64,000 nt of DNA from Camarhynchus parvulus (Eukaryota > Chordata > Aves > Passeriformes > Thraupidae), in the NCBI RefSeq assembly GCF_901933205.1, contig NC_044572.1:78923465-78987464 (forward strand), read 5' to 3'. The stretch's first letter is position 1; the number at the start of each line of letters is the position of its first letter. Shown piece by piece: positions 36,987 to 49,463 of the stretch. The notes below the pieces were generated by a model. It was not told the DNA's origin. It searched no databases and saw only the letters and a list, made by a program, of their open reading frames with translations. A program made the position numbers and the translations under genes.

Positions 36987-37970
36987 AAAGAATCAAAATG
37001 TCAAAAAGTAAAGAAAATATGGGTTGAGATAAATACAGTTTAAAAGAAAAAGCAAAACCCACCATATAAGCAAAGCAAAACAAGGAATTAATTCACTGCT
37101 TCCCATGGTTGGTGCTCAGCCTTCTCCAGGACAGCAGGGCTCCATCAGATACTACAGCGACTTGGGAAGACAAACTCTAGCACTCCAAATGTTCTCCCAC
37201 TTCTTCTTTCTCCCACGCCATATATTGCGTATGATGTTACACGGTCTGGAATATCTGTTTGGTCAGTTCCAATCACCTGTCCCAGCTGTGTCTCCTCCTT
37301 CCCACCTCCCAAGCACCACAGTTCCTTGCCAGCATTGCAGTGCAAAAAGCAGAAAAGGCCCTGGCTCTGTGCAGACACTGCTCAGTAACAACAAAAACAT
37401 CTCCACATTATCAACCCTGTGTTCAGCACAAATCCAAAACATAGCCCCATAGCCACTGCGAAGCAAATCAACTCTACTGCAGCCAAAATCACCATACCTG
37501 TTCTGATATTTTAATATAAGTGAGAAAGAAACAAAACATCACTGTTTCGCATCCCTGTAACAGAAGTGATCCCAGAAACTGTGCTAACTGACTCTAGATA
37601 CAGTGAAATTCAGAGATTAGCCTGGGTAACTTAACCAGCAAGGCCACTGGTTACTTCTGGGACCATCTAAGTCAGAAAAAAACCCAAATAAAATTAAACC
37701 AACTAAACTCTCAGTAGAGGATATGTTACCCAAGTATACAGTAAAGCCATAGTACATCAGAGAATTGTGGGAATATGCTTACCTGAATAAGAATACAATT
37801 TGAGTTTCCATGTAGTCAAGTAAAAGAAACAAGAATTTTATATAGATTTGTATATAATTTTGGCAGAAATCAATGAGGAAAAGTTGGTACTTTTGCAAGG
37901 TTACTCAAAATTATTAGTCCTTGAGTCTCAGGGTTTTATTTTATGTACTTGCATTTTCAACAGTTCTCTC

Positions 37971-37997
37971 TTTTTTTTTTTTTTTTTTTTTTTTTTT
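37971..37997. repeat. Poly-T tract (27 T) followed by GCAG
   Basis: Uninterrupted T run ending in GCAG. It imitates a polypyrimidine tract plus 3' splice site but no coding frame of note follows. No retrocopy body is visible on either side. Confidence 0.95.
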
Positions 37998-39889
37998 GCA
38001 GCTGATACTACACAAATTTGGTTGAGGGGAACAAAATTGTGAAATGGATTTTGCCAGGATGAATCTCTTTTCTCCACAGATATCTGATGTATTACATACC
38101 AGTAATCTATCTGTTGACTTAAAACATTTTCAAGGCAGATACTGAAAGAAGAGAGAACATTTGCTTTACGATCTTTTAATTAAGTGGTAGTCTCATGAGT
38201 TTTATTGGATTGTCTAAAACCATAAACCCTTCATTACTTCTACTATCAGTGCCACCAATAACATTATGAACCTAAACCTTCTTATCCTGCTTTCTGCTTG
38301 CCGAAATGTTCCATAATTACTGTTGATTTGGTTAATAATACCATAGCCTAACTATTAAGAAAAAAGAAATTCACAATGGCAGTGTAGTTAATCTATATGA
38401 AACAAGAGATACAAAAGAAAGAAGAACAGCAAAGTAGACAAATTCTCTCACCTATGTAATATTTTTACAAAGAAAAAGAACTCTAAATTAAAACTACATG
38501 AGGGCAAACAACAGAACAATAAGCATTAAATTTGATCCATAGGGATCTCTCAATATCTCTGAGAATTAATAGCATAATCAGAGCTGTAGTTCTGGCCCAT
38601 CCTACAACTCATATATTTCTAGCCTTCTCCTGCCACAATTTTTGAACCAGTAGGAGTAGGTAAGGGAGATCTTTCTAGACTATGAAAAATCCCAAACAAA
38701 CAAAAACCTTAAAAGTGCTCTCTACTGGAACATTCATAGTCTGCTGGGAGGTTTTTATCTATTAACAATACTGCATGCTTGACAATTTCCCTTTCAAAAA
38801 CAAATGGATAATTGTTTCTTGCATTAGTTTTTCTTGAGCCATTTATTGTTTCCCATACTTTAATTCCCTGTTTATATACCTCATTCTATTTGTGTTATTC
38901 TTATAGCATTATGGATATGTTAAGGATTAAACTATTTGCAAATTTGCCGAACTGTTTATTTTCTAATAATCTGGGAAATAAACTGGGATGTGTGGGGTAT
39001 TAGTTAATTTGTTTTATTTCTCTTTGGAAGCACTGCACTGCATTAAAAAGGATTCAACTAGATATTCAGAAAGATTTCGAAAACTATCTAGTATCATATT
39101 ACCAGTGAAAAACTTCATGAAATGTTAGAAACTAAATGCATATCTAGAGAAGCCCTGGAATGTCAATAAAATAGAGAACTAGGAATTCAGGTAATGAAAT
39201 TATTACTTTTGTACATGGATTTGTGCAAGTCCAAAGAGGTACATGATGTGTACATAAAGAAATAGTAAAATGCTGTGAAGCATTTTTTTGCTCTAATAGC
39301 ATTCACAATAGGATTTAGGTCCTGTATAACACTATCAGTTACAATTCTGAGTTTCACTGTTATAACAAGGTCACACAGAACTAAAAATTTTGTCTTTTTA
39401 TCATCATGTCATGACTAAAGATATCAACTTGATAGATAGATGTAGAAAATCTTTTGCTGGAAGATATTACATTAGTAATCAGTAGCATCCTGGGACTGGG
39501 GTCTGCAGGGACAACAAAGGTGGAAATAGAATAAGGGAAGAAGATAGCTTTAAGCAATTTTCAACATTTTAACATAGGCTTAACAGTTTTGTTTATTGTT
39601 TTATCTCAGAATATGCTGGTTCTTTTTGGAGCCCAGAAAGAAAGCCACATATTGATAGTCCAGAAGTGATAGTATGTTGGAAACATTATATGTATGATGA
39701 TGAAAAGTTGGAGTGATGACACAGGCTGGGGAATGGTTAGGGACTGGCATTCTGAACAAAATTCCTGTTTATGGTGAGGTTTGCTGCTACTGTTGCCTTT
39801 AGAGTTTTTTAGCATTTTCTTCAAGAGGATGTACTTCTGAAAACATTTTGGGAACTGAAGTTATCCTTCATCAAATATGTGTGTAGCAC

Positions 39890-40150
39890 AGCGCAGCTCT
39901 TGAGGCTAAGTAATATGCGTGGTACAGCCCAACACAGCCCAGCACCCACTCAGAACAGCTGCTGGTGGGGCACTAACTCCTCAATATACGATAGTCTCCC
40001 AGTCAGGGCCACAATGTTTATTAGGAGTCCTTGAGCAATATTTTGTGGCTGTTTTACCTTTTATCTTACCTGAGCTGCAGGCAGGAGCTCTGCTAGCAAC
40101 CTGGTAGCCCCAAAAGCACCACTGAAACAGGATGAAACCTTAGCCTGCAT
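39890..40150 (-). mobile_element. Possible LTR relic, unclassified
   Basis: GC-richer than its surroundings. On the minus strand it has AATAAA at 40017-40022 and then CATTGTGGCCCTGACTGGGA, a layout like an LTR R/U5 region. Ends, target duplication and family are not identifiable, so it could also be ordinary unique DNA. Confidence 0.3.
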
Positions 40151-40363
40151 TCTGTGAAAGGTATTCTAGAGAAAGGACTTGAGTTCACTTTTTTGCCTGA
40201 GCTACTGCAGTAGGGTTATAAAAGAGTCAAATGGTCACATGTAACCAATAGGGATATTACTGGTGAGTTTTGAAAGCTGTATTACATTATTAATTACCAA
40301 AAATAATACTCTGCTGCCTACTATGTGGTGTGGTAACATGGCAAGAACATATCTGAAATTTCA

Positions 40364-41439
40364 TGTAGTGGATTGACTCTGGCTGGAATCCAGGTGTTCA
40401 CTAAAGCTGCTCTATCACTCACCTCCTCAGGTGCACAACAGAGAGAAAATATAGCAAAAAGCTTCTGCGTTGAGATACAGGCAGGAAGAGATCACTCACC
40501 AATTAACATCTCAGGCAAAACAGACTCAACTTGGGGAAATTAATTCATTTTATTACTGAACAAATCAGAGTAATAAGAAATAATTTCTCAGGGTAACGAC
40601 AAATCAATTAAATCTTAAAACACCTTCCACCCCTCCCTTCTTCCTGGACTCAACTTCATTTCCCATTCTCTCTATCTTCTAGCCCCCACAGCAATACAGG
40701 AGTGCAGGGAATGGGGCCTGTGGCCAGTTTGCCATATGTTGTCTCTGCTGCTCCTATTTCCTCAGGTCTAGGACTCCTCACACTCTTCCCCTGCTCACAC
40801 ATGGAGTCCCTCCCAAGAGAGGAGAGACAAGAGAGATCTCCAACATGAGTCCTTCACACAGACTGCAGTTCTTCACAAACTCCAGTGTAGGTCCCTCCCA
40901 GGGGGGCAGTCCTTCAGCACCAAGCTGATCCAGGAGGGATTCTCTATGGGGTCACAGGTTCTGTCAGTAGCCTGCTCCAGCACAGATCTCCCACAGAGTT
41001 ACAGGCTCCTTTGGGCATCCATCAGCTCCAGCCTTAGCTGCAGCTGGATCTGTGCTCTGCCTTGGGCGCAGGAGGACAGCTTGCTTCATCAGGTCCTTCC
41101 TCACAGGCTGCAGGGGAATCTCTGTTCCAACATCTGGAGCACCACACCCTCTTGTTCTTCACTGCCCTTGGTGTCTGCAGATTTCTTTCTCCCACATATT
41201 CCCACTCCTCTCTCCAGTTTCAATTGATCCTGAGCAGCTTTTTTCCTCTTCTTAAATGTGTTATGCCAGTTTATGCTACCACCACTGCTGATGGGCTCAG
41301 CCTTGGCCAGCGGCAGATCCATCTTGGAGCCAGCTGGCACTGGCTCTGTCGGACATGAGGGGACCTTCTGGCATCTTCTCATAGAGGCCACTAGTGCACC
41401 CCCTTGCTACCAAAAGCCTTGTCATGCAAAGCCAGTACA
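40364..41439 (-). mobile_element. Solo LTR, ERVL-like, minus-sense
   Basis: It begins TGTAGTGGATTGACTCTGGC and ends AAAGCCAGTACA, about 1.08 kb. A minus-strand AATAAA lies at 40549-40554. The centre (40780-41120) has the degenerate GGGTCCCTCCCA / CAGTCCTTCA subrepeats of this family, and the right part carries GGGCTCAGCCTTGGCCAGCG and CTGGCTCTGTCGGACATGAG. It is less diverged than the related copy at 30123-31186, judged by eye against the family pattern. Open frames at 40946-41527 are inside or overlap it and are not genes. Flanks show no matching duplication. Confidence 0.88.
40549..40554 (-). terminator. LTR polyadenylation signal
   Basis: AATAAA on the minus strand in the context CAGTAATAAAATGAATTAAT, at the position shared with the related LTR at 30123. 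Confidence 0.7.
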
Positions 41440-41859
41440 CTTGGCAAAAAACATTTTGAAATATATCTTTCCCTAATTTTTTGAAGCTTTTTAGGGAAAA
41501 ATGTTTGTCAAAATTAGAATAATGCAAGAGTTAATTCCAAAGTGTTTAAACATTTACAAAAAAAGGCCATTTACACAGGCCTTTTTTTGAAGTTAAATTT
41601 TTAAGATTATCAGTCTCCTAAATATTTTTGATGTTGGTGATGGTGATTTGGTGGAAAATGATTGTCTATTTTTTATGATCTCTAAGCCTAACTTTCATCC
41701 CTACTGCACACAAATTTTCATCTTTGAAAGTTCAACTTGGCCCTTAAAATCGTTCTTAAATTTAGTGACCTAGTTTTTAAATATTATTACTTACAGAAAA
41801 TTACAAAAAAGCGTTCTCTGCGTGGTAGTGAATACAGATATGCTGAATCTAAGAACTCA
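41440..41859. other. Short AT-rich spacer
   Basis: About 420 bp between an LTR and a CR1 fragment. It contains A/T runs and nothing I recognise. Confidence 0.7.
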
Positions 41860-42535
41860 GTTGTGTAGGCCCATTGGATGCTGCTGCTCAGGGTTATTCC
41901 TGTCCACAGGCAAGACTTGGCATTTCCCTGTACTGAACTTCATGAGATTCCTCCCTGCCCAATTCTACAATCTGTCAAGGTCACTCTGAATGACAGCAAC
42001 TTTCTGCTGGTGAGTCACTCCTTTCAGTTTGGTACAACCTGCAAACTTGCTGAGTGTACATTCTGGCCCATACTCTAGATCATTAACAAGGATTTTAAAA
42101 GGTCAGCCCCTGGAACACATCACCAGTGTCTGGCCTTCAGCTGGAGTCCAGCAGTTCAGCCATTTTTCAGTCAATTCCTGTTCATTCATCTGTCTCAGAT
42201 GATGCAGCAGGAGACAATGTTGAAAGCCTTTCTCTAATTTGTAACAACAGCTACCACCCTCCCCTCAACAGCCATGTCAGTCACATCAGGTGGATTAAGA
42301 TAAATTTCAGTATGGTAAATCCATATTGCCAATTCCTGATGACATTTTTGTCCTTAATGTATTTGGAAAGGGTCTCCAAAAAGATTTGATCTATCACATT
42401 CCCAAAGATCAACATGTGGGCTGACAAGGTTATAGTTCATCACATCCTCCTTCTTACACATCTGGATGACAAGATTGATGTTTCCTTCCTTCCAAATTTT
42501 GAAACCTCCCCTGCAAGATGGAACCCCTCCACTCT
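41860..42535 (-). mobile_element. CR1 LINE fragment (RT region), minus-sense
   Basis: The plus strand is the reverse complement of the CR1 RT region. It holds TGAACTTCATGAGATTCCTC, ACAATCTGTCAAGGTCACTC, TTTGGTACAACCTGCAAACT, AGATCATTAACAAGGATTTT and the block translating on the minus strand to LSKYIKDKNVIRN. It lacks the 3' end and 5' part, and stop codons interrupt the frame. It is more diverged than the copy at 24545 and probably from an older CR1 subfamily. Confidence 0.85.
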
Positions 42536-43484
42536 ATTGCAAGTTATAAGTATATATAAGTATATATAAGTATACATATACATGCAACCTTAATTGTTTT
42601 TTATCTTCAGTCTAATTTTGTAGTTCCAGCTTCTGCTTTTCATCTCAGTCTTCCTGTTGGGTACAAACACTGTTCAGCAACACTGATTAAATTTCTCTCA
42701 TATTGGTTACTGTCTTTTGCTTCCTTTTCATTCCACTCTTCCTTCCCTTTTCTGTGCACCAGCATCTCACATTTGTAAAGTAATTACCCAGTGATTTCTA
42801 TTTTCCAGGTACCATCTGCTAGACAGTATTTGTGTACCTAGGTAGCCACCCCATAACCAAGAATACATGTAGCATAAAGGTTTTCAAAGTGGTAAAGAGG
42901 TTCCAGCTCTACACTCCAGGCATCAAAGTGCCCTCCTACAGAGAAAATACTTCCCTATAGCAGCATGACTTCTCCACTGTGATGCAACTCAGTCTGCTTT
43001 TTATTTACCTCACACAAACCTGAGCGAGTGACTTGACAGACAGCCTCATGCCTCTACTTTCAACAAAACCAGTAACTTCTCACTGCAAAGTCTGTGTCCT
43101 GATATTCAGTCTATAGCTGTACATATGCCTCTGGCCTTAGTATATTTTTTTAATATTAGTTATATGGAACTCTGATTTTGATATGCTAGAATGTAAGGAA
43201 AAGTACTACAAGTTTTAAATTCAGTGTTAGTTTTGTATGTGTGGGTACATAGATATTGCATCTATTTAGATGTAAGAATGGATTATATGCTTTCCAGGCC
43301 TTTGAATAAAGCCCTGACTACAGAGGTCTCAAGCAATATCCCAGGCAATATTCCCAGGAAGAAAGCCAGTACATCAAGAGAAGAGATTGAGCCCATCTGC
43401 CTGGCATTTGGAATATCACATCTAGGATTTTGCCTTGCTTCCCCCACCTCCAGCCATGTACTGCAGGAAGGAGAAATCACGCAG
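42536..43484. other. Unique DNA with a small 10-bp tandem array
   Basis: No gene. A TA-rich 10-bp tandem array lies at 42545-42580. The 90-codon open frame 43224-43496 has no known domain. Confidence 0.6.
42545..42580. repeat. AAGTATATAT tandem array, about three units
   Basis: ATAAGTATAT recurs with a 10-bp period three times and then decays into ACATATACATG. Confidence 0.9.
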
Positions 43485-43770
43485 CATCACTGTTGAGATC
43501 ACTGTGTTGCAGCACATGACCTTTGAGGAGAGGCTGAGGAACCAGATGTGGAGAAGAATTCAGGGAAACTTAATGACAGCCTAAAAAACCTACAAATGAT
43601 AATTTGGTGGGAGTATAAGCGGCAAGAAATGTGAGTTGAAAAAAGAGAAGACTTTCACACTGGATAGAAGGAAAACCTTTTTCATTCTGAGAATAGTCAA
43701 GAAAGGAGAAGGATGTAAATTATTTCTAAAGCAGAAATTGCATTGCTTTAAGTGATGAAAACAGTCTGCA
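43485..43770 (+). mobile_element. CR1 LINE 3'-region fragment, plus-sense
   Basis: GCAGCACATGACCTTTGAGG, AGAGGCTGAGGAACC and AACTTAATGACAGCC match the last several hundred bases of CR1 read in the sense direction (gel-like C-terminal and 3' UTR part). This is followed by the TTCACACTGGATAGAAGGAA block. It is diverged, with the final octamer not seen, and opposite in sense to the large CR1 pieces nearby. Confidence 0.75.
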
Positions 43771-46700
43771 ACTGAAGTTCTGCATCTTCACCAAAAATCT
43801 ATCCTGTTGTCTGGTTACGTTTTTATTTTTTATTTTTAAACTGTTACAGAGTGGTCACTTTTTACCTTTTCCTCAGTAGGTAATTTGGGGATGATTTGCT
43901 CCCCCTTTTTTTTAATCTATTTTAAAGAGATTTTTTCAAAATATAAGAATTTTTTTCCAGGTGAGATCTCATTAGGTTCAAAGCAGGGGACTGATTTTGT
44001 ACCTTCTTTAATATTTCAAGATTTTTTTTGTCCTGAGTGACTCTGGAGCTTGTGATTTCTGACTAAGTGCAGAATCTTATATTCGTCCCTATGTAGTTTC
44101 AGCTGCTTTTTTTGGAACAGTTTTCCACCTCTTTCTGTCCTGTCTTTTTGAACTCCACTTCTGTCCTTGGTGAAGGTGATGATATATTGAGCTGTACACG
44201 CATGGCTTTTTTTTTACACCAGAAAAACTGTTTCTGAGTAATATATTTAATGGACCAGATCTATTGTAAATCTAGCCTCTTTCATAATTTGTAGCCTGAA
44301 AGACTAAACATTCAATAATTTAAGCACCAGTAAATGAGTCCATAGCTATGAACTCATTCCCAGAGTAGTGCCAGTTTATTTTCAATGTTTATAATTTCTG
44401 AATATTTTCTAGGTAATGCAAAAAACATTTTTGCACAAAAACCTCACCATGTTAGAACTGGTTTTGTATTTCAGAAATTTTCAGATTTTGGGAAATCAGA
44501 TTCAGATTTTTTTCAGCATCTAAAAGAAAACATATGTTTCTTGCCAATCTATATTTAAGTAATAAAAAAATTACACAGGAACAAAAGGGAATTCTGATCA
44601 GTACTGAATCTTGGTCAGGGCTTTAGGCTGATCATTTTTCTGTATAGCAAGCAGTGTGTGTGTAAGACAATGCTCACACACAAAACTGACTTGTAGGTTT
44701 TACTAACTTTACCTTATGTAGTGGCATATTTCATAAATGCTTAATACTTTATTGTTTGATGGACTGTTGCCTTTTTTCATATATATAAATGTAGTATATT
44801 AAGCTATTAAAAGCATTCATTCTCTGTAGCATGAAATATTTCTCAGCTATTCTTCAAAGAAACATAAAGGAAATGGAACTGTTGACCTCTTTTGCTTTGC
44901 CTAGGGATGTTTTTGAAATGCTGATGTCTAAGTACTACTATTTACCTTTCTTGAACAGCAATGATGAATATTGGGTCTGCAAACCCTGAGAACTTCCTAA
45001 AGCAGCAGTATTTCTATTATCATTGAACTTCTGTCACATCCTACTGAAAAGGTTAATTTTGATTGCTACTTTTCCAGGAAATTGCACAAGTGAGAATTTA
45101 TTTCATTCATTGTGCTGTTTTCTTGCTAATATTTGTGAATTTGAGTGCTGAAGTGAGTACAGCTGCACCAAAGATAGAGTGAAGTAATTGCGTTTCTGGA
45201 AGATACAGTTGCACAGATTTAAGTGGCGATTTTTTTACCTAAAGAAAATGGACCAAATGTGAAATATTTACTTGGTAAATTTAAAAGTTCCATATGACCA
45301 AAGGATATTTGCAATAAACATAAATAATTCAATGTTTGAAACTAAGGCAAGAAAATTACTGGAAGCCTTTGTATTATTTATTTTAAGTAAGGTGATTTTT
45401 TACATAGCCTTGCAACAGCCTCTTCTTTCCTTTATTGTGAGAATAAACATGAGAGATACACTATAATCACTTGGAGCAATAGCATCTTTGAATATATGAC
45501 CTCCTTAGTTTAATAATGTGGCTCTACACTGCCGTAGTGTAGTAATAAGTGAAGTAAAGCTCAGTGCTGGATACGTATTTACAAATTCCTCAAGCAAGGG
45601 ATTTTATGCATTCACACTCTCTCACTCACGCATGCAATATGAAAAGCATTAGTTCTTGACAGGAGATGACAAAAAGGTTTCTGGACAATTCCCTCGCACA
45701 CCTTAGGAGTCACCAGATGTCGCATTTCAGAATCTTGCCAATTTATGCTTTCATAAATCTTGGAATATGTTGATGTCTATCATATGCTTTTACTCACTTG
45801 TGGGCACATAATCTGCTCTTTTGAGCAAGGAGAAAAATAGGATGGTGTGTACTACATGCAGCAACCTAGTTTCCTTCTTCCTTGTGTGAGGGTAGTGGGC
45901 ATCAGCTAGAAAGTCATCTGTGCTGTGACCTTTTCAGAAGGCAGGCCTGTCATCTTGTCATAAGCAACATCTTCCTCAGTACCTCCCAAGAGAACAGTGC
46001 CTGGGGAAGGGTGCCCTTTTTTTCCCAGTGCAGGCTACCTTTTAAAACCTTTTTGTGCTGTTTCTTCTGATGCTCAAAAACATGAATTTCATTCATTCTG
46101 CATCCATACAAGCCTTGCCCTATCTGTTATAAATTTGTGGAAACAAAGAGTGCAAATATTTACCTTATCTCAAGACTTTCTGCCATAAACTGTCATAAGA
46201 AATTGGAATTCTGACTGTGCTTTCCTTTATTGGTATTTGATGGTTGCTGTTAGTCCATCCTAAGGACTCATCAAATTCTATGTTTGAATAATGGTATGCA
46301 AAAGAACATCATGGAGAGTGGGAATATTTGTGAAGAGCAGATGTCTTCAGCTTCAGACTTCAGTTACAACTTCCTTCAGGCTTCTCAGTGCTTAGGAGTG
46401 TTTTGTGCCAATGAAGAAGATTACCAGTGCTCAGAAGATTAAAAAATGTTCTAAATGCTCAGACTGCAATTTATTTGGAGACTTTAATAACCAAGGTTCA
46501 ATATGATGTGGCATGAGGAAAATGTAAAACAAGAAAAAGAAACCTGGTTGTCTAAAAAGTTTTTTTTTGAAGTACTGAAATCAGAATTATTCTCTATATT
46601 CTTTATTTTGCAGAATGTAATAGAATGTCAAAACAACATCCATTGTTAATTGTTTCCTATGGTGTCTGACCTGACTCATAGGCAACCAACAATACAAATT

Positions 46701-49074
46701 CACTTCAAATTTTACATCAAATGAAACATAGAGGAACTCTTTTTTGACTGTAAATTTTGATCAAAATGATATTTTATTCAACAAGCAATGGTTATGCCAG
46801 CCTTGAGAATCCTTTCAAAACTCTGTGGTTCAGGATGAAACACACTGTGACTATTCACAGCTGCATTCAATTAATGAAAATTTAGCATGTTGTGTTGATG
46901 TTGGGCTTCTGTGGCTATTGATGGTGTTTCTCTGTAGAGCAAGAAAATGATGTGTTCTTGGCTTCCAGAAAGGCTCAGTTCTGGCCATATTTCCAGTTTC
47001 AACGTAAAAGCATTGTATTACTCAGGGCTGTTAAAATTGGCCGTGTTTGGCTGAGGTTGTAAGAAATGAGACCTTGGATTCCAGCATTGTAATATGGAGG
47101 CAGGCACTGCTCTGGCAGCAAGGAATTGAGCATGAAGATAGGATGGTTTTAGTTGGACTAGGGGCTGCTGTGAAGACTTTGGGCAGACAGTCAACGGATA
47201 TTATTCCTCAGGAAATGATTGGGCAAGGAGTTAGGAATTATAGCACTGGATGTCAAACCTAGTACTGCACGACCAGATTTTCAGGGACGGTAGCTTCAAG
47301 GGGAACTTGGGAAACATTAGATTGAGCTTCTGAAAAGCAGATGACAAGTCAGTAAAATTAAGCTACTAATCTAGGGAAGAATCTATACTAAATTGGGAGC
47401 TCAATAGACTTTTGGTCACATCAGCTATGGAGGAGAAATGCATGGAATTTTTTTTTTGCTGCACAAGACTGGGGGTTACAGCTAGGTCCTCTGAGTGCAG
47501 GAACAGATTGAGTGAAGAAGAGATTGGTACACTTTTGGGTATACACGAGATGCCAGTTTAGGTCACTCCCTATTGGCAGCAACACTTTTTTTATTCACAT
47601 GCAGTCCTGTTCTAATTTTGTCTCTTCCCTTTAAATTATTCAGTCTTGCTCATTTGTAAAAAGCCAGGCATGCTCTTTCAAAGAATAGATGAACAAACTA
47701 GTATCATTCTATTCCTCTGCATCCATAGCTGGAACAGTAGATCAAATTTGACATTTTTGCAATAATCTACATAAAATTCTAGTAAGACTAAATCCAGAAA
47801 TACTTTTTTTTTCCCCTCACAGATGGTTTTGGAGTTTTGTTTTGGGGGCTTTTTTGTTTGGGTGGGTTTGTTTTTTTTAATGGTTATGATGTAAGCAGCA
47901 ATAAGAGGATTTTTCCCATGGGCATAATTAATTAAGATAATCTAAACAAAACATACATATGAGTTTTGTTTGCCAAGCCAGATGAATGTGACTTCAAATC
48001 TGCCTTATCCAAAATATTTTTTAGAAGAAAATAGTGCAGATAAAACAAACCTATTCAAAGTTTTCAGATAGCTTATGGCTAAGAGTTGCCAATGAATTTT
48101 ACCACTGAGGAGCTCCTAAATTGCTACTTTTAAAAACAAATGAAATAAAATTTATTTGCAAAACTTTCATGATTTTCCACAAAGCCTTCTATTTCCTTCC
48201 TTCTTTGTCATTTACAGTAGTTTCAAAGGTTCCTTGAAATAGATGAGCAGCACTTTAGAAATACAGCTTTTAACATTTTAATAGATTTAGTCCCTTATAA
48301 CCATTACATAAATTATCCACCTAGATGTGATCTGGAACTTTGGGATTCTCTTATTTTCTACATTACTGATTGTGATCAGGCAGTCATCAGCATGATCTTT
48401 CAGAATTGATTTACTAGACTGGAATGACTTAAAAATATTTTCCTAGCTTTTCCTGATAAATAAATTCCTGATAATTAAGTATTCCATGTAAATCTTAAGT
48501 CTGCCCTCACTGATGTAAAATGCAGGTTACTATGACGAACATGGGTACTTATCAAGAGTATTGACATCACAGCTCTGGCATCCACAATTTTGTGAAACCC
48601 ATTTGACTGAGATATGCCTAAGTGAATAGCTGAAATTTCTGACTACTCAAAAAAATACCTAATTAGCTTAGTTATTAAAGTGTGATGAAGAAGTGTAATG
48701 CAAATTATTTCCCAATTTAGACTAATTTCAAAATATACCTACTTTGGTTTGAAATAAGAATTATTTTAAAAAATGAATGTAATTTTTCAACATTATTAAA
48801 TTAGGCATTTTCAAGCGTTTATTTTCAGAATGGTTAGAATATTTTTCTGATATTAGAGTAGTAATAGCAAGAGAACAGATTAGAACTGAAAGCTAGGATT
48901 TCAAAAGGGTAAGGTTAGGAATAGGGGATTTTTAGCAACATTTTTTCATCCATTGATTTTTTTCAGATTTTTTTAACACTTTTTATACTTGCTATTTCTT
49001 ATACTCTGTTTTACTATCTTTTATAACATTGAGGTCTTTGTTTTTCACTCTGTTCCCTCCAGACATAGACTGGA
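43771..49074. other. AT-rich unique DNA, no gene recognised
   Basis: No open frame with a known domain. A short region at about 44000-44210 (CTGACTAAGTGCAGAATCTT to CTGTCCTTGGTG) vaguely recalls the RT region of an ancient L3/CR1-like LINE on the minus strand. A T/G-rich run lies at 47820-47880. Confidence 0.55.
44000..44210 (-). mobile_element. Possible ancient L3/CR1-like LINE relic
   Basis: Order and spacing of GTGCAGAATCTTATATTCGT, TAGTTTCAGCTG, TTTTTGAACTCCACTTCTGT resemble the block encoding the RT palm/thumb of L3-type LINEs in antisense. Similarity is weak and judged by memory only. Confidence 0.3.
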
Positions 49075-49463
49075 GCTTACCAAATGGAGGCGTGAGAGGA
49101 GGCACAGCCAGGACAGCCGATCACAACTGAGCAAAGGAATATCTGATACCATCTGACATCATCCTCAGCAATAGAAGTTTGGGAAAGAAAGATAAAGCAG
49201 AAGGACGACTGCTGGTGTTTGTCTTCTGGTGTTTTTATTCCATCACTGTTACAAATGACGGGGCCCTGTTTTCCTGGGGGTGGCTGAACACTGCCTGCCC
49301 ATGAAAAGTGGGCAATAAATTCTGTGTTTTGCTTTGGTTGCAAGTGCAGATTTAACTTCACATACTAAACTTTCTTCATTGCAATCCATGGTTTTTCTCA
49401 CTCTTCGTCTTCCAATGAGCAAGTGGTTGCATGGGGTTTGTTGGCTGCCAGAGCTAAACCACA
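49075..49463 (+). mobile_element. Partial ERVL-type LTR, plus-sense
   Basis: It contains GCACAGCCAGGACAGCCGAT, GGAATATCTGATACCATCTG, GGCCCTGTTTTCCTGG, GGCTGAACACTGCCTGCCCA, an AATAAA (49314-49319), and ends GCCAGAGCTAAACCACA. This is the same family as the outer LTR at 36247-37496, in the opposite orientation on the window. The first third of the LTR is missing or too diverged to place; the left edge could lie as far left as about 49000. Open frames at 49077-49579 are incidental. Confidence 0.8.

Larger units (their letters stand above)
36247..37496 (-). mobile_element. Solo LTR, ERVL-type, minus-sense, split by a nested LTR
   Basis: Two blocks form one LTR. The left block is 36247-36319 (TGTCACAGTTTAAGCCCAGC, then CACTCCCTCACGATGGGTAGGGG). 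The right block is 36987-37496 (GTTGAGATAAATACAGTTTA, GCAAAGCAAAACAAGGAATT, CACTGCTTCCCATGG, GTTCAGCACAAATCCAAAAC). Read on the minus strand this is the avian ERVL-type LTR with the block CTATGTTTTGGATTTGTG near its start. The nested element removed none of it except the 6-bp target copy. The right end is about ACCATA, diverged from the usual ACA. Open frames at 37105-37466 lie inside. No internal ERV sequence is adjacent. Confidence 0.85.
37497..40363. other. Unique DNA with a possible old LTR relic near the right
   Basis: AT-rich, no gene. It contains a 27-T tract at 37971-37997. At 39890-40150 a GC-richer block reads, on the minus strand, as an AATAAA (40017-40022) followed by GTGGCCCTGACTGGGAGACT, which resembles the R/U5 part of a retroviral LTR. 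I could not define its ends or family. Confidence 0.5.

Noticed and set aside
37971..37997. T27 tract as the poly-A tail of a minus-strand retrocopy
   Set aside because: No coding or RNA gene body and no target duplication is visible beside it.
30123..41439. Reading the two same-family LTRs as the two ends of one provirus
   Set aside because: The 9.2 kb between them has no gag, pol or env sequence, contains an unrelated ERVL-type LTR and a microsatellite, and shows no primer-binding site beside the right-hand LTR (the 5' one in minus sense). The two LTRs are also clearly diverged.
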